A stretch of 64,000 nucleotides of DNA from positions 620,001 to 684,000 of the forward strand of contig WOFQ01000005.1 of NCBI GenBank assembly GCA_012184525.1. The letters are read 5' to 3'. This document shows, piece after piece, positions 45,105 through 57,689 of this stretch. The first letter of the stretch is position 1. Every line of letters begins with the position of its first letter. The DNA comes from Xenoacremonium recifei (taxonomy: Eukaryota > Ascomycota > Sordariomycetes > Hypocreales > Nectriaceae). Made by a program: the position numbers and the translations under genes. The notes below the pieces were generated by a model. The model saw nothing but the letters and a program-made list of their open reading frames with translations, was not told the origin of the DNA and made no database searches.

Positions 45105-46160
45105 ATGTTACGCAGCGTGTACACTCAACTCTTCCCCCCAAAGCCTTCCTTCACAGAGGGAAACGTGGAGGATCAGAGCGGGAGAGTGTTCATCGTAACG
45201 GGAGGCAACGGAGGAATTGGCTATGAATTATGCAAGAAGCTTTACGGCACGGGAGCAACCATCTACATGGCTACCCGCTCGAAGGTGAGTCCATGAAGTA
45301 TGCTTACAGTCACGGTTCAACAATCTAACAGCGGGCTATAGGATCGGGCTCAAAAGGCGATCATCGACATAATGAGTGCCCAGCCGGCTCACAAAAATAC
45401 CGGAGCCATCAAGTTTCTCTCACTCGATCTGAATGATCTGAAGTCTGTCAAGGCAGCTGCAGCTGAGTTCGCGGCGCAGGAGTCCAAGCTCGATGTTCTC
45501 TGGAACAATGCTGGACCAGGACCCAATACGATTGGAGCCGGGGCAAAGACCTCTCAGGGCCTGGAGCCTTTGATAGGTATACACTGTGTCGCAGCTTTAA
45601 TGTTTACGCAGCTCCTGCTGCCTCAGCTGCGTGCCGCAGTACAGGACCCATCTCGAAGCAAGGGCTCAGTCCGGGTGATTTGGACAAGCAGCATCGCAGT
45701 TGATTCATCTCCTCCAAACGGCCTGGACCTCGACCTTCTGTCAATAGGAACGGAAGATCGCGTCAGAAATTATGCCACTTCCAAGGTTGGAAATTGGATG
45801 CTGAGCCGCGAAATGGCGCGACGATACGGCAGCGAGGGTATCGTCAGTGTCGCTATCAATCCGGGCAACGTGAAAGCCGGGTCTTGGGCGGGCAGTTCGG
45901 CGGGCATAATGATCTTCCACAAACTCACTGGACACGAGACCTACCTCGCTGCTTACACCGGTCTGTACGCTGGGCTGTCGCAGGATATCTCAGTCGAGAA
46001 GAATGGAGCCTACGTTATTCCTTGGGGGAGGATCCGGCCTGATGAGAATTGCGCTCGCAAGGACATTATTCATGCGATGACTCCTGAAAGCGAGGGCGGG
46101 CTTGGGTATTGCCAGAAATTTTGGGATTGGTGCGAAGGCCAATGGAAGCCATATGCGTAG
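45105..46160 (+). CDS. Short-chain dehydrogenase/reductase (retinol dehydrogenase-like)
   Basis: Two exons, 45105-45284 and 45342-46160, give 332 aa. Classical SDR: cofactor motif TGGNGGIG (residues 32-39), NNAG, catalytic Ser in WTSSIAVDS (about 177), and YATSK with Tyr204 and Lys208. ATRSK after the second strand, with Arg near its end, suggests NADP(H) preference. The length and the late AYTGLYAGLSQDISVEKNGAYV region match fungal retinol/short-chain dehydrogenases with a C-terminal extension. Substrate unknown. The open frame continues upstream to 44988, but the ATG at 45105 follows a CA-rich leader and a TATA-like box. Confidence 0.9.
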
Positions 46161-46736
46161 CTCGCCTATTGAGTTACTTGGACTTTGGCAGAGATTAGTT
46201 ACTCGATCGATTGATAAAGATACATTCGAGCTGGTGGAAATCCTAGTTTCACGGCTGAGTTGGACAGCCGACGGTCGGCTTCCACCCTACTTATGTGAGA
46301 CAAGAAAACCCGAATACGCAAATATTTCCAATCTAATCTGCGGTCTTCCTCGATCTAGAAGCCCAACTCTTCCCAGAATAGTTCGTAGGACGATGTCACA
46401 GCCCGGCTTGGCTGCATGAGCTGAAAATTAAGCTCATGATCCCTGTGGTCTATCTGGAATATTACCCCTCAGTTGGCCGCGTACGAATATCTTGTCAGCA
46501 ATCTGCCTTGACGAAACGCCTTGCATGCCGTAAGGTTGTAACTGTGTAGCCTGCGATTTGGGCATCATTTCTTTATCCCAGCGTCCTTTTTTTTTTACCA
46601 TAGATTATCACGACAGATGCCCACTGCTGTCAAATACCCCTTGCAATTGAACTGTTATCGACCCCGTCCAGTCAAGCCTCAGATTATCAGATTCCCACCC
46701 GGCCAGAGCTAATACGCTCTCGCAACCAGAAACGAC
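46161..46736. other. Intergenic stretch
   Basis: No supported gene. A 105-codon frame at 46102-46419 overlaps the SDR 3' end out of frame and has no motif. A poly-T tract occurs near 46588. Confidence 0.45.
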
Positions 46737-48549
46737 ATGCGACTACTCAATACATCTAACTTACAGGTTTGTTCATTCATCGAACGAAAACTTGAAGCCA
46801 CGCTTGTGAGCGAGGAGCGAGACGCTGTTCCGGAGTATGCCATCCCTAAATACGCCATCCTCTCTCACACGTGGGAGGACGAGGAAGTCACCTTCCAGGA
46901 CATGGAAGGTGACCAGGAGAAAGCCAAAAAGAAGAAAGGGTTCGAAAAGCTCGAATCGAGTTGTGGACGGGCTAAAGAGGATGGATACGAATGGATCTGG
47001 ATCGACACATGTTGCATCGACAAGACCAGCTCGTCCGAGCTGTCCGAAGCCATCAACTCCATGTTTCGCTGGTACAAGAACTCGGATGTTTGCTACGTCA
47101 TCTTGTCCGATTGTTATGGTACGCAGCCTGTGTATCTGAACGATTCCAAAATAACCCCTGTTCCTTCGCGGTGGTACAGTCGCGGCTGGACGTTGCAGGA
47201 GCTAATAGCACCGTCCAACGTGCGCTTCTACAACAAGTATTGGGAATTTGTAGGCACCAAGATGGAACATATCGGCGAGATCTCGCGCGTCACTGGAGTA
47301 GACATATATGCACTTCAAGGCGAGGATCTCTCGCGAATGTCCGTCGCACGGCGAATGACATGGCTTGCCGATAGGGTTACGACGCGCATAGAAGATATTG
47401 CATATTGCATGTTGGGTATTTTCGACATTAACATGCCACTGCTTTACGGAGAAGGGAATAAGGCTTTTACACGCCTCCAGGAGGAAATCATGAAAGTCAC
47501 GGAGGACCAGTCGATCTTCGCGTGGATGGAGCACGACTCTGTGGACTACTACAGGGAAGACTACGGAGACTCGTTCGAACGTTACGGCCTTCTAGCTGAA
47601 TCGCCGCATTTATTCACTTCATCAAAAACAGTAGCACGCTTCCCCTGGCATCGACCGTCTCGACCACAAGTAGTTTCAACACGACAGGGTCTCAGGTTGC
47701 AACTACTCATGTGCCAGGATGTGAGCTATCTCTCAGGAGAGGTGTATTTGGCCGTTCTTGACTGTCAGATCGGGCCTCTACCAGGCGTCTTCGCCGGTGT
47801 TCGACTCAGGAGAGTATATGGAGAAAGATTCGTTCGGGTAGACATCCCGCATTTATTCCAGCTTGCTCGGCCAACTGAGGCGGGCCATGTTAACGTGGAG
47901 GGGTTTGATCCCATGGAAGAACAGGCGGAGTTATTTGACCTTCGACTACGTAAGCTTCGCCAGCGCTTTCTATCAGTTGAGATCTGTCGCTAATACTTGC
48001 ATAGGCACATATCATAAGAATTGGAAGCCCAGTTGGGTTTTCGTGGCCCAATCTCCATTACCCCAGCTACCGCCGGCATTTTGGATCGTCTGCTATAGAG
48101 ACGTTTATATCCATCGGGTTCATCCGCGACATCTCTGGGATGGCAAGACGACAGTGTTTCAACCTCTCGAGACTTCCATCGCATCTGCCAAAATCGGGGC
48201 CCTCGAGATCAAGTGCGATATGGTCCGAGTCTTCATTGTTTTTGGTGTCTTCGTTGACTACTTGGGAACCCATCCTTGGGTCAAAGCCATCTTGTCTAGT
48301 GACAACAAGAAGCAGCTGATTGATGTCTTTGATGAGTTCCAATTCGATGTCGCTCCAGATCCGAGCAATCATGCATTGAGAAAGAAGAAAGAGCTACAGG
48401 GTGTTGTCTTTCCGGCCCAGCGCGATCGTGTAGAGGCTGCGAATCTGTACGTCGATGTGAGCACTAAGACGGTCTGCGGAACGGAGACGTATGTCCTTAC
48501 TTTCGAGGACACCAACGTATACGATCACGACGTATACGTTCAAAAGTGA
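46737..48549 (+). CDS. HET-domain (heterokaryon incompatibility-type) protein
   Basis: Two exons, 46737-47949 and 48005-48549, give 585 aa. The N-terminal third carries the HET signature blocks: YAILSHTWEDEEVTFQDM, WIWIDTCCIDKTSSSELSEAINSMFRWY, and RWYSRGWTLQELIAPSNVRFY. MLGIFDINMPLLYGEGNKAFTRLQEEI follows, as in the common short HET-only proteins starting with MRLL. No NACHT, WD40 or ankyrin repeats follow; the C-terminal part is a conserved but unnamed region. HET domains trigger regulated cell death in non-self recognition; such genes are numerous in filamentous ascomycetes. Cytosolic. Confidence 0.9.
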
Positions 48550-48739
48550 TCGAGATTCGTAAAACCAGTGTTTGAGACCTCTGAACTATCTCGGATAGGC
48601 ACGGCAATCGAATCAAGCTGTCATTCGACGGCGGTCCAAACAAGGCAACTCCGAGGAACACAGAGAATTAGGTTTATTATAAGCTTAATGCAACCGCCAA
48701 CCCCCTTACACATGCCCCAGACTTGATAAATCATTCATC

Positions 48740-49599
48740 TTATTTTTCTGCACTTTCCAATAAGAACTTCCATGTAATTCTCCAGAATAACGCTCCGTCG
48801 TGCTCCCAGCCCGATTTCGCTACTGCCTTCGAAAACAGTTGTTCGTCAAGGATGCCCCCTAACCGCCTCTCTTCCAGCATCTCCCTGCACATTACTTGAT
48901 CAAACTCCGGGTGTCCTTGAGTTGTCAAGATCCTGCCTCTCTGATAGAGCAACTGTGTATCGCACCGCTCACTTGAGCCAATTACTTCCAAGCCCTCAGG
49001 AATCTCGATAACGGCATCTCGATGCATCTGGTGAAGTTTCTGTATCGGGTCAATTCTCAGATCAAAAAGTTTGCTGCGGCCAAGTTACTTGAGGACTTAC
49101 CAGCGATGAAGTCTCAAACAGGTCTTTCCCGATCGTTGATAACTTGACTTCTTCAACGGAAACCTCCCATCCTCCGGCGCTTCTCGAAACCGTCCCTCCC
49201 AATGCTCTTGCAATAATCTGATGCCCATAGCAAACCCCCATGAGCGGCTTCCCTGCAGCATAGACCTCTCTGACGAACTCCAATAGCCGCGGCACCCACG
49301 GATCGTCCACATCAGCGTCATGTCCTAGCTCAAGTCTCAGCAAGCATCGTGTATGATCAGTGTGCGTACCACTTACCACCAGCCGTCAAAAACACGGCGT
49401 CAACATCTTGCAGGGAAGGGTACTCTTGTGCTTCAATTACGTCCCAGTGCGACATATCGACACCTTTTACTGGCGACCCGGCATCTTCGTGTCCTTGACG
49501 GAGAGCGTTCTCAATCATTCCACCATATGTGCCATGTTTCTCGGCTACAGACTCAGGGATGGTGTCACATTCGAGGATGGCGATGTGAAACGTTGACAT
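48740..49599 (-). CDS. Class I glutamine amidotransferase-like protein
   Basis: Three exons on minus, 49599-49377, 49324-49101 and 49039-48740, give 248 aa. Nucleophile Cys106 in GVCYGHQI, catalytic His192 and Glu194 in TQGHPEF: a complete class I GATase triad. It is a stand-alone domain of the GMP-synthase-like type found in fungi, with no synthase domain attached. It may hydrolyse gamma-glutamyl amides or peptides. The first intron breaks a TAGGHD sequence and the second ends before KLHQMHRDAV, both restored on joining. Convergent with the HET gene, 190 nt apart. Confidence 0.88.
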
Positions 49600-50124
49600 G
49601 ATATGACCTCGAATCTTCCTGTGTCACTCAGTGTTGGTGGTGCAAGGGAAGATATTCCTCAATAAAGTTTGTGTCGTCTTCTAAAGGTTATGTGCGCATT
49701 CGATTTCTTTAAATCCTTCCCCATCGACGGAGCGGCTCTCTCGGGAACGGCCCGATGATGCTCGGAAGCCAACCGAACTGCTCCAGCCAAATCCGTTCCC
49801 ATGATTCGAGGGATTCCAAGCAACTCCCAAGGATCAAGGCTCTGTCAAATAAATTCCGAAGGATGAACATGCTTGTTTGCATGTATAGAACCCGTTGGTT
49901 GGCAACACTCAATCTAGATGCACCGTCGATCTCCCGATGTCTAGGGTCAGCCATCACCGCACAACGTAAATGCCAGCCACGTCTGCCTCAGTTGAACAAG
50001 ATGTCCCATTCCATTATATACTCGCCCAAGCCGTGTCACATATCGTAAAACAAGATGAGTTAAAACATAATCCAGGTATCAAAGCACCCACAACACAAAC
50101 TCCCATATGAACCCTTCCCCTCCC
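49600..50124. other. Intergenic stretch
   Basis: 525 nt between the amidotransferase promoter and the glycosyltransferase 3' end. No gene supported. Confidence 0.5.
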
Positions 50125-52239
50125 CTACAACGCCAACGGCCCCTGCTCATCCCTAAACACCTCATCCCACCAATCCTTCTCCTCCCCCAGCTTCTCATCC
50201 GTCGCCTGGCACACCGTATCAAAGTCCGACACCTTAACGCCCTCATCCACACTGAACAACCGCGGGCCTCTCCTCTCGGCATCCGACGGCAGCGCGTAGT
50301 ACGTCGTCTTGCCGACTATGCCCAGCGGCTTCAGAGGCTTCGCGGCCATGTGTGCCTTGATCAGCCGGCGCAGATACGGGAAGTACCAGGTGCGGTCCCA
50401 CCACCATTCGCGGCGCTGCTTCAGGCCGTCCTTGTGTGCGTTGTGGTGCAGCGCGACGGGCACGGCCGTCGTGTAGAAGTCGGCGTACAGCGGCATGTCG
50501 CCCCAGTCCGGCCGCGCCGTGTCCATGTTGATGTCCAGCAGCGGGTTATGCGCCTCCTTGACATCCTTGGGGACGCCCTCCAGCCGCACGGGATCAATGT
50601 CCAGCGCCTTAGACTCGTCCGCAATGCCCGTGACGTTGTCCAGCGCGATGATCTCGCCGTCTTGCTCCTCAGCAAACGTCGGCAGGAACAGCTCCTGCGT
50701 GTAATCCAGTCCGACGTGATACTCGAAGTTGTCGATAATCAGACGCGTCTCCTCGTCCTTGAGGTCCAGCTCGTTCGCCTTGCGCTTCTCCCGCAGCCGT
50801 GTTCGCCACATCTCCTGCTCGCCGAACACCTCGCCGAAGATACCCTGATCACTATACATCTTCTTGCCCTCCGACACGTCCTTGTCCAGACGCTCCTTGA
50901 CGCGCCGGAAGTACTTCTTCATGTCGCCCACCGGACCCATCATGCTGCCGCTGTTGAGGAACTTCGGCCGCACGTCGTGATAACCGTTGGGGTTCTCCTC
51001 GGGGTCCATGTCCGTGTTCTTCCCGTACACATCGTCCGGCAGCGTGCTGTTGGGCAAGGCGCTGCAGTGTAGATCGGAGCCCGATTCCGGCGGCGGATAG
51101 CACTTCTTCTGAGCGGACACGAGGATCGAAGTCTCCATGGCCAGGAGGTACTCGGACGAGCCCCAGGCTTCCTTGAGACCTTCGTTGGCGACCTTGACGG
51201 CCTTGTGGTAGCGCTGCAGCAGCACATCGGGCGGCAGCTGGAACCAGATATCGTAGGCGTCAAGCACAGCAACGAGGTCGTCGTCGCCCAGCCGCTCGTC
51301 CTCGAACGTCTCCTCCTGTGACATGCGGTCCAGGTACGTCAGCACGCCCTCAATCTTGCCGATGTGGTGGCCAAGCGTCCAGCCCTCGCTCTCGTCGAAC
51401 TTGCGGCCCCAATTGACAATCATCGGGCTGGGATATCCGAGCGCGAAGCCGCTGCTGATGATCTTGCACAGGTCGGTATTGCCAAAGTTGGCGGGCAGCA
51501 CCACGACAAAGCGACGGTCCACGGGCTCTTGCGCAGCCAAAGCAGCCGCCTCTTGCTTTTCCTTCTCTGCCTTCTCCTTCGCCTCCTTCTCCTTGTCCGC
51601 CTTCTTCTTTCGACCTGTGTACGGCTTGCCGCCCTTCATCTTGGCCTGATAGGCCTTCGTAAACTCCCAGTCGTTGACCTCGTCGTCCTTTGGGTTCGGT
51701 TTCTGGGCCTTGGGTTCCGGCGATTCGTCCTGGCCACCTGCAAAGAAGGGGTCGTTCCAGTGCTTGTTCGGGGGGACCTCAAAGGACTTGGGATTCTTGC
51801 TGGGCTCGGAGTCTTCGTCCCACCACGCCGGTACCTTGAACTCCTCCTCATTGGGTCTGACCTCGGAAGTATCTGTCGCGTTGTAGATGTCAGGAAGACC
51901 GTGTGCGCCGTCGTCGTCGTCGTCGCCAAAGTGGCTGTGGCCTGGAACAGCAGGAAGGTATTGCTTCGTCGTATCCTAAGTCCATCATGAGAATCTCACC
52001 CGGGCAGTCACCAATGCATCATCGTCTTCACATACCCGTAACGAGCCCAGGTTAAAGATCAATGGCACGGCCAAGATGGCCAGTACCAGCAACATCAACC
52101 GCCGCGTCGAGAGCCGTCCAAAGCGGCTCAGCCCAAGCCGTCGCTCAGGCTTGTCAGACTCGGGGCTCAACGTGCCCGAGCCCAAGGGCGTGTAGCCTCG
52201 CGTCTTCCATCGCAGGGCGAGGCCTCGCAGCGCCTCCAT
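50125..52239 (-). CDS. Type II membrane glycosyltransferase-like protein
   Basis: Two exons on minus, 52239-52036 and 51975-50125 (60-nt intron, gtatgt donor), give 684 aa. Short cytosolic tail, then one membrane anchor (LMLLVLAILAVPLIFNL, about residues 49-65), then an acidic/proline-rich stem with a Lys/Glu-rich stretch, then the catalytic domain. That domain has RRFVVVLPANFGN, a candidate DxD-like VLDAYDIWFQLPP motif and FLNSGSMMGPVGDMKKYF. This resembles the PLOD/procollagen-type glycosyltransferase fold and is common in ascomycetes, but its donor and acceptor are unknown. Expected in the Golgi or ER lumen. Strongly C-ending codons. A second donor-like site 35 nt downstream of the chosen one would leave only a 24-nt intron, so it is rejected. 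Confidence 0.85.
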
Positions 52240-54071
52240 CGTCCGGACGTAAACACAATAACAAAAGAGTGAACCCTGTAGTAGCGAGGAGGGAGTAGCA
52301 GCGCCGACAAGCAGCAGCAGCAGTAGAAGAGGCACACAGCGAGAAGGAGAAACAACACACTCACGCCCCAACACGAACAAACAGGGGGCTTCAATTAAAG
52401 AGCGACGGTGCCAAAAATTGACAACACGAGCGTAAGCAGAGGCCACAGCGATGAGCCGCGACGGTACTTCGGCTCGTTTATCTACCAGGACCACCCCCCC
52501 ATCCATCCCTCGCTCCCCCTTCAGCCGCTTCTTGGCCCAGCCCAGCCCAGCCCAGCACAACTTCACCCTAACTTGCTTCTTCTCACCCACTTCCTTAGGG
52601 CCAGCCGGAATTTGGATTGGGTCCCCTAGGCCAGAGATTAAGACCCGGCACATAGGGCTAGCTGATGAGCGCTGCACGCTGACCAGGCACACACTGCGAC
52701 TCAGACCGCCCATGCCCCCCCCCCTGTCTGAAGCGTTCCAGGCGGGCTGACCAGGCCCAAGCCACAGCGTGCTAACGAACCTGCGTGTCTGCGTCCGTTG
52801 GCACTGGCACAAGGATCCCGAGGCACTATTGGAGCCAGCAGCTGAGTCTAGAATTGGCCTGGCCTGCACCCGCAAGAAGCCGCCATCCATTCGCTGCTTT
52901 CTTCCCCCCCCTTTTCAGCGCTGATCTGCCGTTGGCTGGAGCGACGCCGGGACGGGAGCAGCAAAGCCCCTGAACACCCGCATCCGGCCTAGGAGGGGAT
53001 CAACAACGCGCCGGGCTTATCACCAGGGTCTAAACCATCAGAGGGGGAGGACCCGACACGCGAAGCTGAGAGTGCCCGTCTCGTATTGCATTGCTTCTGA
53101 AGCACAAAGGGGGGGCCTGTCGGGGCCAAAAAGGCTGCAGCTCTTGAAGCCATCGTCACCTCACCCGCATGGATGGCGTGCTCGCTTTAGGAATGGGCAC
53201 ATACGAGGTTACATTGCGGTGCAGCAGAGCGTGTCTCGTCTCGTCTCGTCCTTGCCAAGCAATTGTGCATTTTATCCCGTTTTTATACGGACATCGTTGT
53301 GCCCTGCTCGGCTTGGCATCTGACATTGCTGACGGCTGTCATTTCTTGCCGGTGGCGTCGGGCTGAACTCTTCTCCCCCCTGACTGAGACATCCCAACCC
53401 ACTGAAGAAGCCCGCTGTCCAGAGGATCAACTCCAGTTATGCCTCGTAATCCGCGGCGACCGCGTCAGTCTAGGTGACGACGGTCCGCGTAGTGTCCAGC
53501 GGCGGGGATCATCTTCATCTGCTGTGCTGCTCGCTCTGCCCAGCGATGTTCCGATCAACGCGGAGAGCGAGAGCCCAATAAAGGCAGGGCTGATGGGAAG
53601 CCTCCACTCGTAGATCTTGGATGCTACCTCCATCCATACCTTGTTGCTCCATGCCATGCATCCATCTCTTGCTGTCCTTGTCCATGCTTCGCTTCCACTT
53701 ATCAACTCATCCATGCATGCCTCCATCTGGATTTTCACTCTCTTCTCGCTTGGATCCTCAACAAGAAACCAAGGTTTTCACTCATGGCCCAGGAATATTC
53801 CATTCCATTCCCATCCCTCAGCTCTTCTTGGTAGCGAAGCCGTGCTCCCGAGCTATCGCAGTGTTATCAGACTTCACATTCCAGACTATCTTCTCTACCC
53901 GAGGCCGTCCGCAATCCCAGCAAGACAACCAGAAACGCAAGGAAACTCTATATGCTCCATTGTCAACGAACCAACCCAAACTTTTGTCCCCTCAATCATG
54001 CAAATGTCATAATTATCACGCCGGCTTCTCGCCAGCGCGTCGTCACATATCCACCGATGAATGAACCCTTT
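52240..54071. other. Long C-rich intergenic region
   Basis: About 1.8 kb with many short frames on the plus strand caused by C/T-rich composition. None has a motif. Contains C-runs near 52715 and 52905. It holds the glycosyltransferase promoter and the 3' side of the WD40 gene. Confidence 0.5.
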
Positions 54072-55602
54072 TCATTCCAGCACGCTAATCGTCTTGAACA
54101 CGCTAAACTCCTCGCCCGTGGCCACCAAGCTCCCCGCGATTTGGGGGTGCCAGTGCACCTCCTTGACGTCCTTCAGGTAGTGCGCGAACAGCAGCTGCGG
54201 CGGCACGTCCTTGACGCCGGCCGTGTCCTTGCTCTCCTCGTCGTCCAGCTCGACGGCCAAATCCCACAGCGTCACCGTGTTGTCCGCGGCCGCCACCGCC
54301 ATGATGGACTCGTCGGTCGGGTGCCACTCGACGCTCGTGATCTGCTCCTTGTGGTAGCTAAAGCTGGCCAGGGGCTGCAGGCGCTGCGGCCGATCGCCCG
54401 CGGGCTTCCACTGTCGCAGATCCCAGACCGCCCAGGTGCCGTCGTCGGCGCCCGAGGCCAGCAGATGCGTGCGCTTGCGCGACCACGACAGCACGTTGAC
54501 GTCGACGTCCGAGACCTGCACCGAGATGGCCGGCTTGCGCGACTTGGACCGCACGTCCCAGATGCGCACCGTGCCGTCGCTCGACGCCGACGCGAACACT
54601 GACTGCTCCGACGGCGACCATTGCAGCTCCTCGACGCTGCCCGTGTGGCCCTGGAACGCCCGGTTGTCCGTAACCCAGCCGCCGCCGTCGGTGCGCGTCG
54701 TCACGTAGATGAGGCCGTCGTTGTCGCCCGTCAGGAGCTTACCTCCCGGCACCAGCGGCGACCAGTCCACCGCGTAGCCCTCCGACTTGTGCGCGCGGAC
54801 CGTAGAGATGGGCTTGTTCTGTTGCGCCGAGATGGTCGTCCCCGGGTTGTCGAACGAGGCGAGGTGCGGCGTGATGTCGTGGATGTACACGTTCGTAGAC
54901 TCCGTCATGGTCGCCGTGAGTGTTGTGCCTGGTCGGCCGGGCTCCGAGCTCGGGATATGGTGTGCGCGGATCCGGTTCGTCGTCGAGTTGAGGGGGATGC
55001 TCTTGCTCTCAAGGATCGGGTCCGAGTCCTCGTCGTCGTCGTCCGAGTCGGACTCGTCGCCGCGGTCCATCTTGCTCAGTCCGCTGAACTTCATGACCAG
55101 GATCTGGTTCTCGCCGGCACGGGCATTCTCAGCTTGCGTGCCCGCCACAGTGTACATGGTCGCAGGATAGGCCTTTCGGTTGTCGCCAAGGTTGTCCCTG
55201 ACAATGTCGAAGGAGAGGCAGGGCCAGGGCGTGCTGAGGTTGTGCAGCATCTCGTAGGCCGTCACATCGGGGGCGAGGGTCTGGCCCGGGTCGAGTTTAC
55301 TCCGACCGACGATGAATGTGCCCTGGTCAACGTCCATTGCATCTATGGCAAACTGTTAGCATCGGGCGTCTTGCGATGCGATGCGAGGCCAGGAAGACTT
55401 AAGTACCCTTCTCCTCTGCCTCTCGCTCGGCGTCTGGCCGCCCATCCACGCCCGCCTCAAAGATCTCGTCTTCACTCTCGAACTCGTCCTCAAACTCGTC
55501 TTCAAACTCGCCCATCTGGTTGTCGTCTATGTCCATCTTCTCCGGGCGATCGCCGCCCTTGAGCGGGAGGTCATGCTCGGCGTCGGCGGAGCGCTTCGAC
55601 AT
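54072..55602 (-). CDS. RRB1: Rrb1/GRWD1-type WD40 ribosome-assembly chaperone
   Basis: Two exons on minus, 55602-55407 and 55342-54072, give 488 aa. A very acidic N-terminus (FEDEFEDEFESEDEIFE) precedes the CAF1C/H4-binding-like helix region (YEMLHNLSTPWPCLSFDIV), an acidic loop (DESDSDDDDEDSD), and WD repeats including GYAVDWSPL, GSVEELQWSPSE, DGTVRIWDVRSKSRKP, DDGTWAVWDLRQW and DNTVTLWDLAVELDDEES. The order and the CLSFDIVRD motif match Rrb1/GRWD1, a nuclear chaperone of ribosomal protein uL3 in 60S subunit assembly. Essential in yeast. Divergent from thioredoxin across 881 nt. Confidence 0.93.
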
Positions 55603-56483
55603 GATGGCAGGCCTGTCGCAGTCGACGCGGGGTCCGTGGGATTCTCGGTGAAGTCTGGCTTCGCGTGAGGGTATCGAAATCTTCGAATAACTGTTGAAGC
55701 AGCTACAGAAATATCAAATAGGTTGTGTCTTCGAGTAATCCTTAGTCTAACCAAGTGGTTGCCTCTCTGCTGCACCGCTCCAAAATTATTTCGGCCCCGC
55801 CATCCAAAAATTTCAAGACCCCTCCAAGCTCTGGAGGGGTTATTCTACCGACAATTAGCCGCCGCCTTATGGTGCCATCGGGTCGTCGCCCAGCGGCATC
55901 CGGAAGCATCATGATCCAGACTTACAGTTCATAACGCTCCTCCGCGCCTGGGCACATGTAAAGCCCAACCCTTGCACAATGACCAACTCGTAGACTAATC
56001 TCTCGTGCTACGGATCTCCTGATCATGCTTACTCTCCATTGGCCACCCTGCTCTTCCATTGCTCCCGTCGGGCCTAAGGATATTCGACGCTATCACGGGC
56101 ACTCTTCATCAAGGTGCGGCTCCGACATGCCGCAGTCGCCGCAGTCCATGATGCAACGTATGCCGTGATTACTGTTCTTTTAGGGGTTCCCGCAGACACT
56201 ATCATACCTCCCACAGCCTATAGCAAGCGAGACTCGCCAGATTTGTCTCGCATGTTATTGTAAAGAGTTCCGTTGTTTTGTCAGCATCCCCGCGTCTTTC
56301 AGTTCCTCCCCCACCTCGGCGGCGAACGCGTGCCTCTGTTGGGCTAGACGCGGATTGTGTCATCGCTCCCGCCCTGAGCTTCCTCTTCTACTCTACACCT
56401 CCATACAACTTCTCCCTCTTCCAACCTCACCTAAGAACAAACAGCCACTTAAGTCCTAACACACGCTTCGAACCTCGCCCAAC
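55603..56483. other. Divergent promoter region of RRB1-type gene and thioredoxin
   Basis: 881 nt. Plus-strand leader of thioredoxin is C/T-rich. No further gene supported. Confidence 0.5.
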
Positions 56484-56921
56484 ATGTCTGCCACCGCCGC
56501 CGACGACTCCCCCATCATCCACATCCACTCCGTCCCCGAATACATGCGCCTCATCGAAGAGAACCGCAGCGTCATCTTCAAAGCCACCGCCTCGTGGTGC
56601 GGCCCCTGCAAGCAGATCTCGCCCTTCTTCCTCAAGTTCGCGCGCCAGCACGCCTCCCCCGGCACCGTCGCCTTCGCCGAGATCGACATCGAGGAGGTTG
56701 ACGCCCTCGTCCAGGAGTTCGGCATCAGCTCCGTGCCCACCTTCATTGCCTTCGAGGACGAGGACAAGACCGAGTCCGTCCAGGGCGCAAAGCTGCCCGC
56801 CCTGCAGAAGCTCGTCAACGACGTCGCTGGCCGTGCCAAGGCCAAGGGCAGCAAGAAGACGGACGGCCAGGAGGAGGCTGCGCCCCCGGCTGAGGCCTTC
56901 ACTACTGGAGAGGACTTTTAG
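56484..56921 (+). CDS. Thioredoxin-family protein
   Basis: Intronless, 145 aa. Active site WCGPCK (Cys39, Cys42), the Asp-containing EIDIEEVDAL strand, and cis-Pro in SSVPTF. About 40 residues longer than a minimal thioredoxin: a basic linker (GRAKAKGSKK) and an acidic tail (EEAAPPAEAFTTGEDF) follow. No targeting sequence, so cytosolic or nuclear dithiol reductant. ATG in good context (caacATG). A 224-codon serine/proline-rich frame overlaps it in another frame and is a composition artefact. Confidence 0.93.
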   Translation: MSATAADDSPIIHIHSVPEYMRLIEENRSVIFKATASWCGPCKQISPFFLKFARQHASPGTVAFAEIDIEEVDALVQEFGISSVPTFIAFEDEDKTESVQGAKLPALQKLVNDVAGRAKAKGSKKTDGQEEAAPPAEAFTTGEDF

Positions 56922-57689
56922 ACCCCGCCATGATGCGGTGACGGTCGAGTAGGGCGAGGGAGGAAAATGGGTGCGGCGTTCGCGGCGTCTTGGACACGCA
57001 CCGGAGGGCGGACAAACAAAACCATGATGTTAATCCACCCTAGGACGTGATCTGGCATAGGACACAATCGTCATGTTTTTTGTTTTGGATCAGGTAGAGA
57101 TACAGGGAGCAATCGACCACTTCTTCTGCTCGATTTGACGATTTGATTAAACCACGAAGCCTTTCTACGTGCTGACCTACTCATTGTATACACCTTGATG
57201 TCCTCGGAGGCTAATTACCTTGTCCAGGACTCGACTTGGTTACATATTGAATCACTCTCATCGGTTGAACTCTGCAAATGCAGGAACATAATATCCTGTA
57301 TTTGAACAAGTATAGTAAATGAAAAGTAGGGTTGCCCTGTGGTATGCCTCCTCTCCTTCCCCCCCATACTCGCCCGAATCCCGCTGTATATAGTCCAACT
57401 CCAAACAGACAAAGAGATAGGTATCCGTCATAGATAGACAAGTATGCTACTCATACATGATAGGGCCCAAGCCGCGCATCCCATGCAAAAAAACGCCTTC
57501 CTATTCTTCCCAACTTTTCAAATGCCGCCAAATAAAAAGACAACCCGCTGACTCCGCTTGCCATATGCTTATAAAATTCCAACAAAGAAGAGTAATGTCG
57601 TGTCGCATGTCATCCCGAAGCGAGGCACTTCCCGAAGTGTCCCTGTTGATCCGCCTACTTTATAGCCATCATCCCTTTGTTCAACTGTC
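56922..57689. other. Convergent intergenic region
   Basis: 768 nt between the 3' ends of thioredoxin and the WD40 gene. No gene supported. Confidence 0.5.

Noticed and set aside
46102..46419. 105-codon frame after the SDR gene
   Set aside because: Out of frame with the SDR end, no motif.
50107..51072. 321-codon plus-strand open frame rich in Leu, Arg and Val
   Set aside because: Exactly antisense to the glycosyltransferase exon; produced by its strong C-ending codon bias, with no motif of its own.
51976..51999. 24-nt GT-AG segment in the glycosyltransferase gene
   Set aside because: Too short for splicing; the 60-nt intron from 52035 with a GTATGT donor explains the same junction.
54621..55562. 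313-codon plus-strand open frame
   Set aside because: Antisense to the Rrb1-type gene and very Arg/Val-rich, a mirror of GC-rich coding DNA.
56278..56952. 224-codon Ser/Pro/Arg-rich open frame
   Set aside because: Overlaps the thioredoxin gene in another frame; low-complexity composition artefact.
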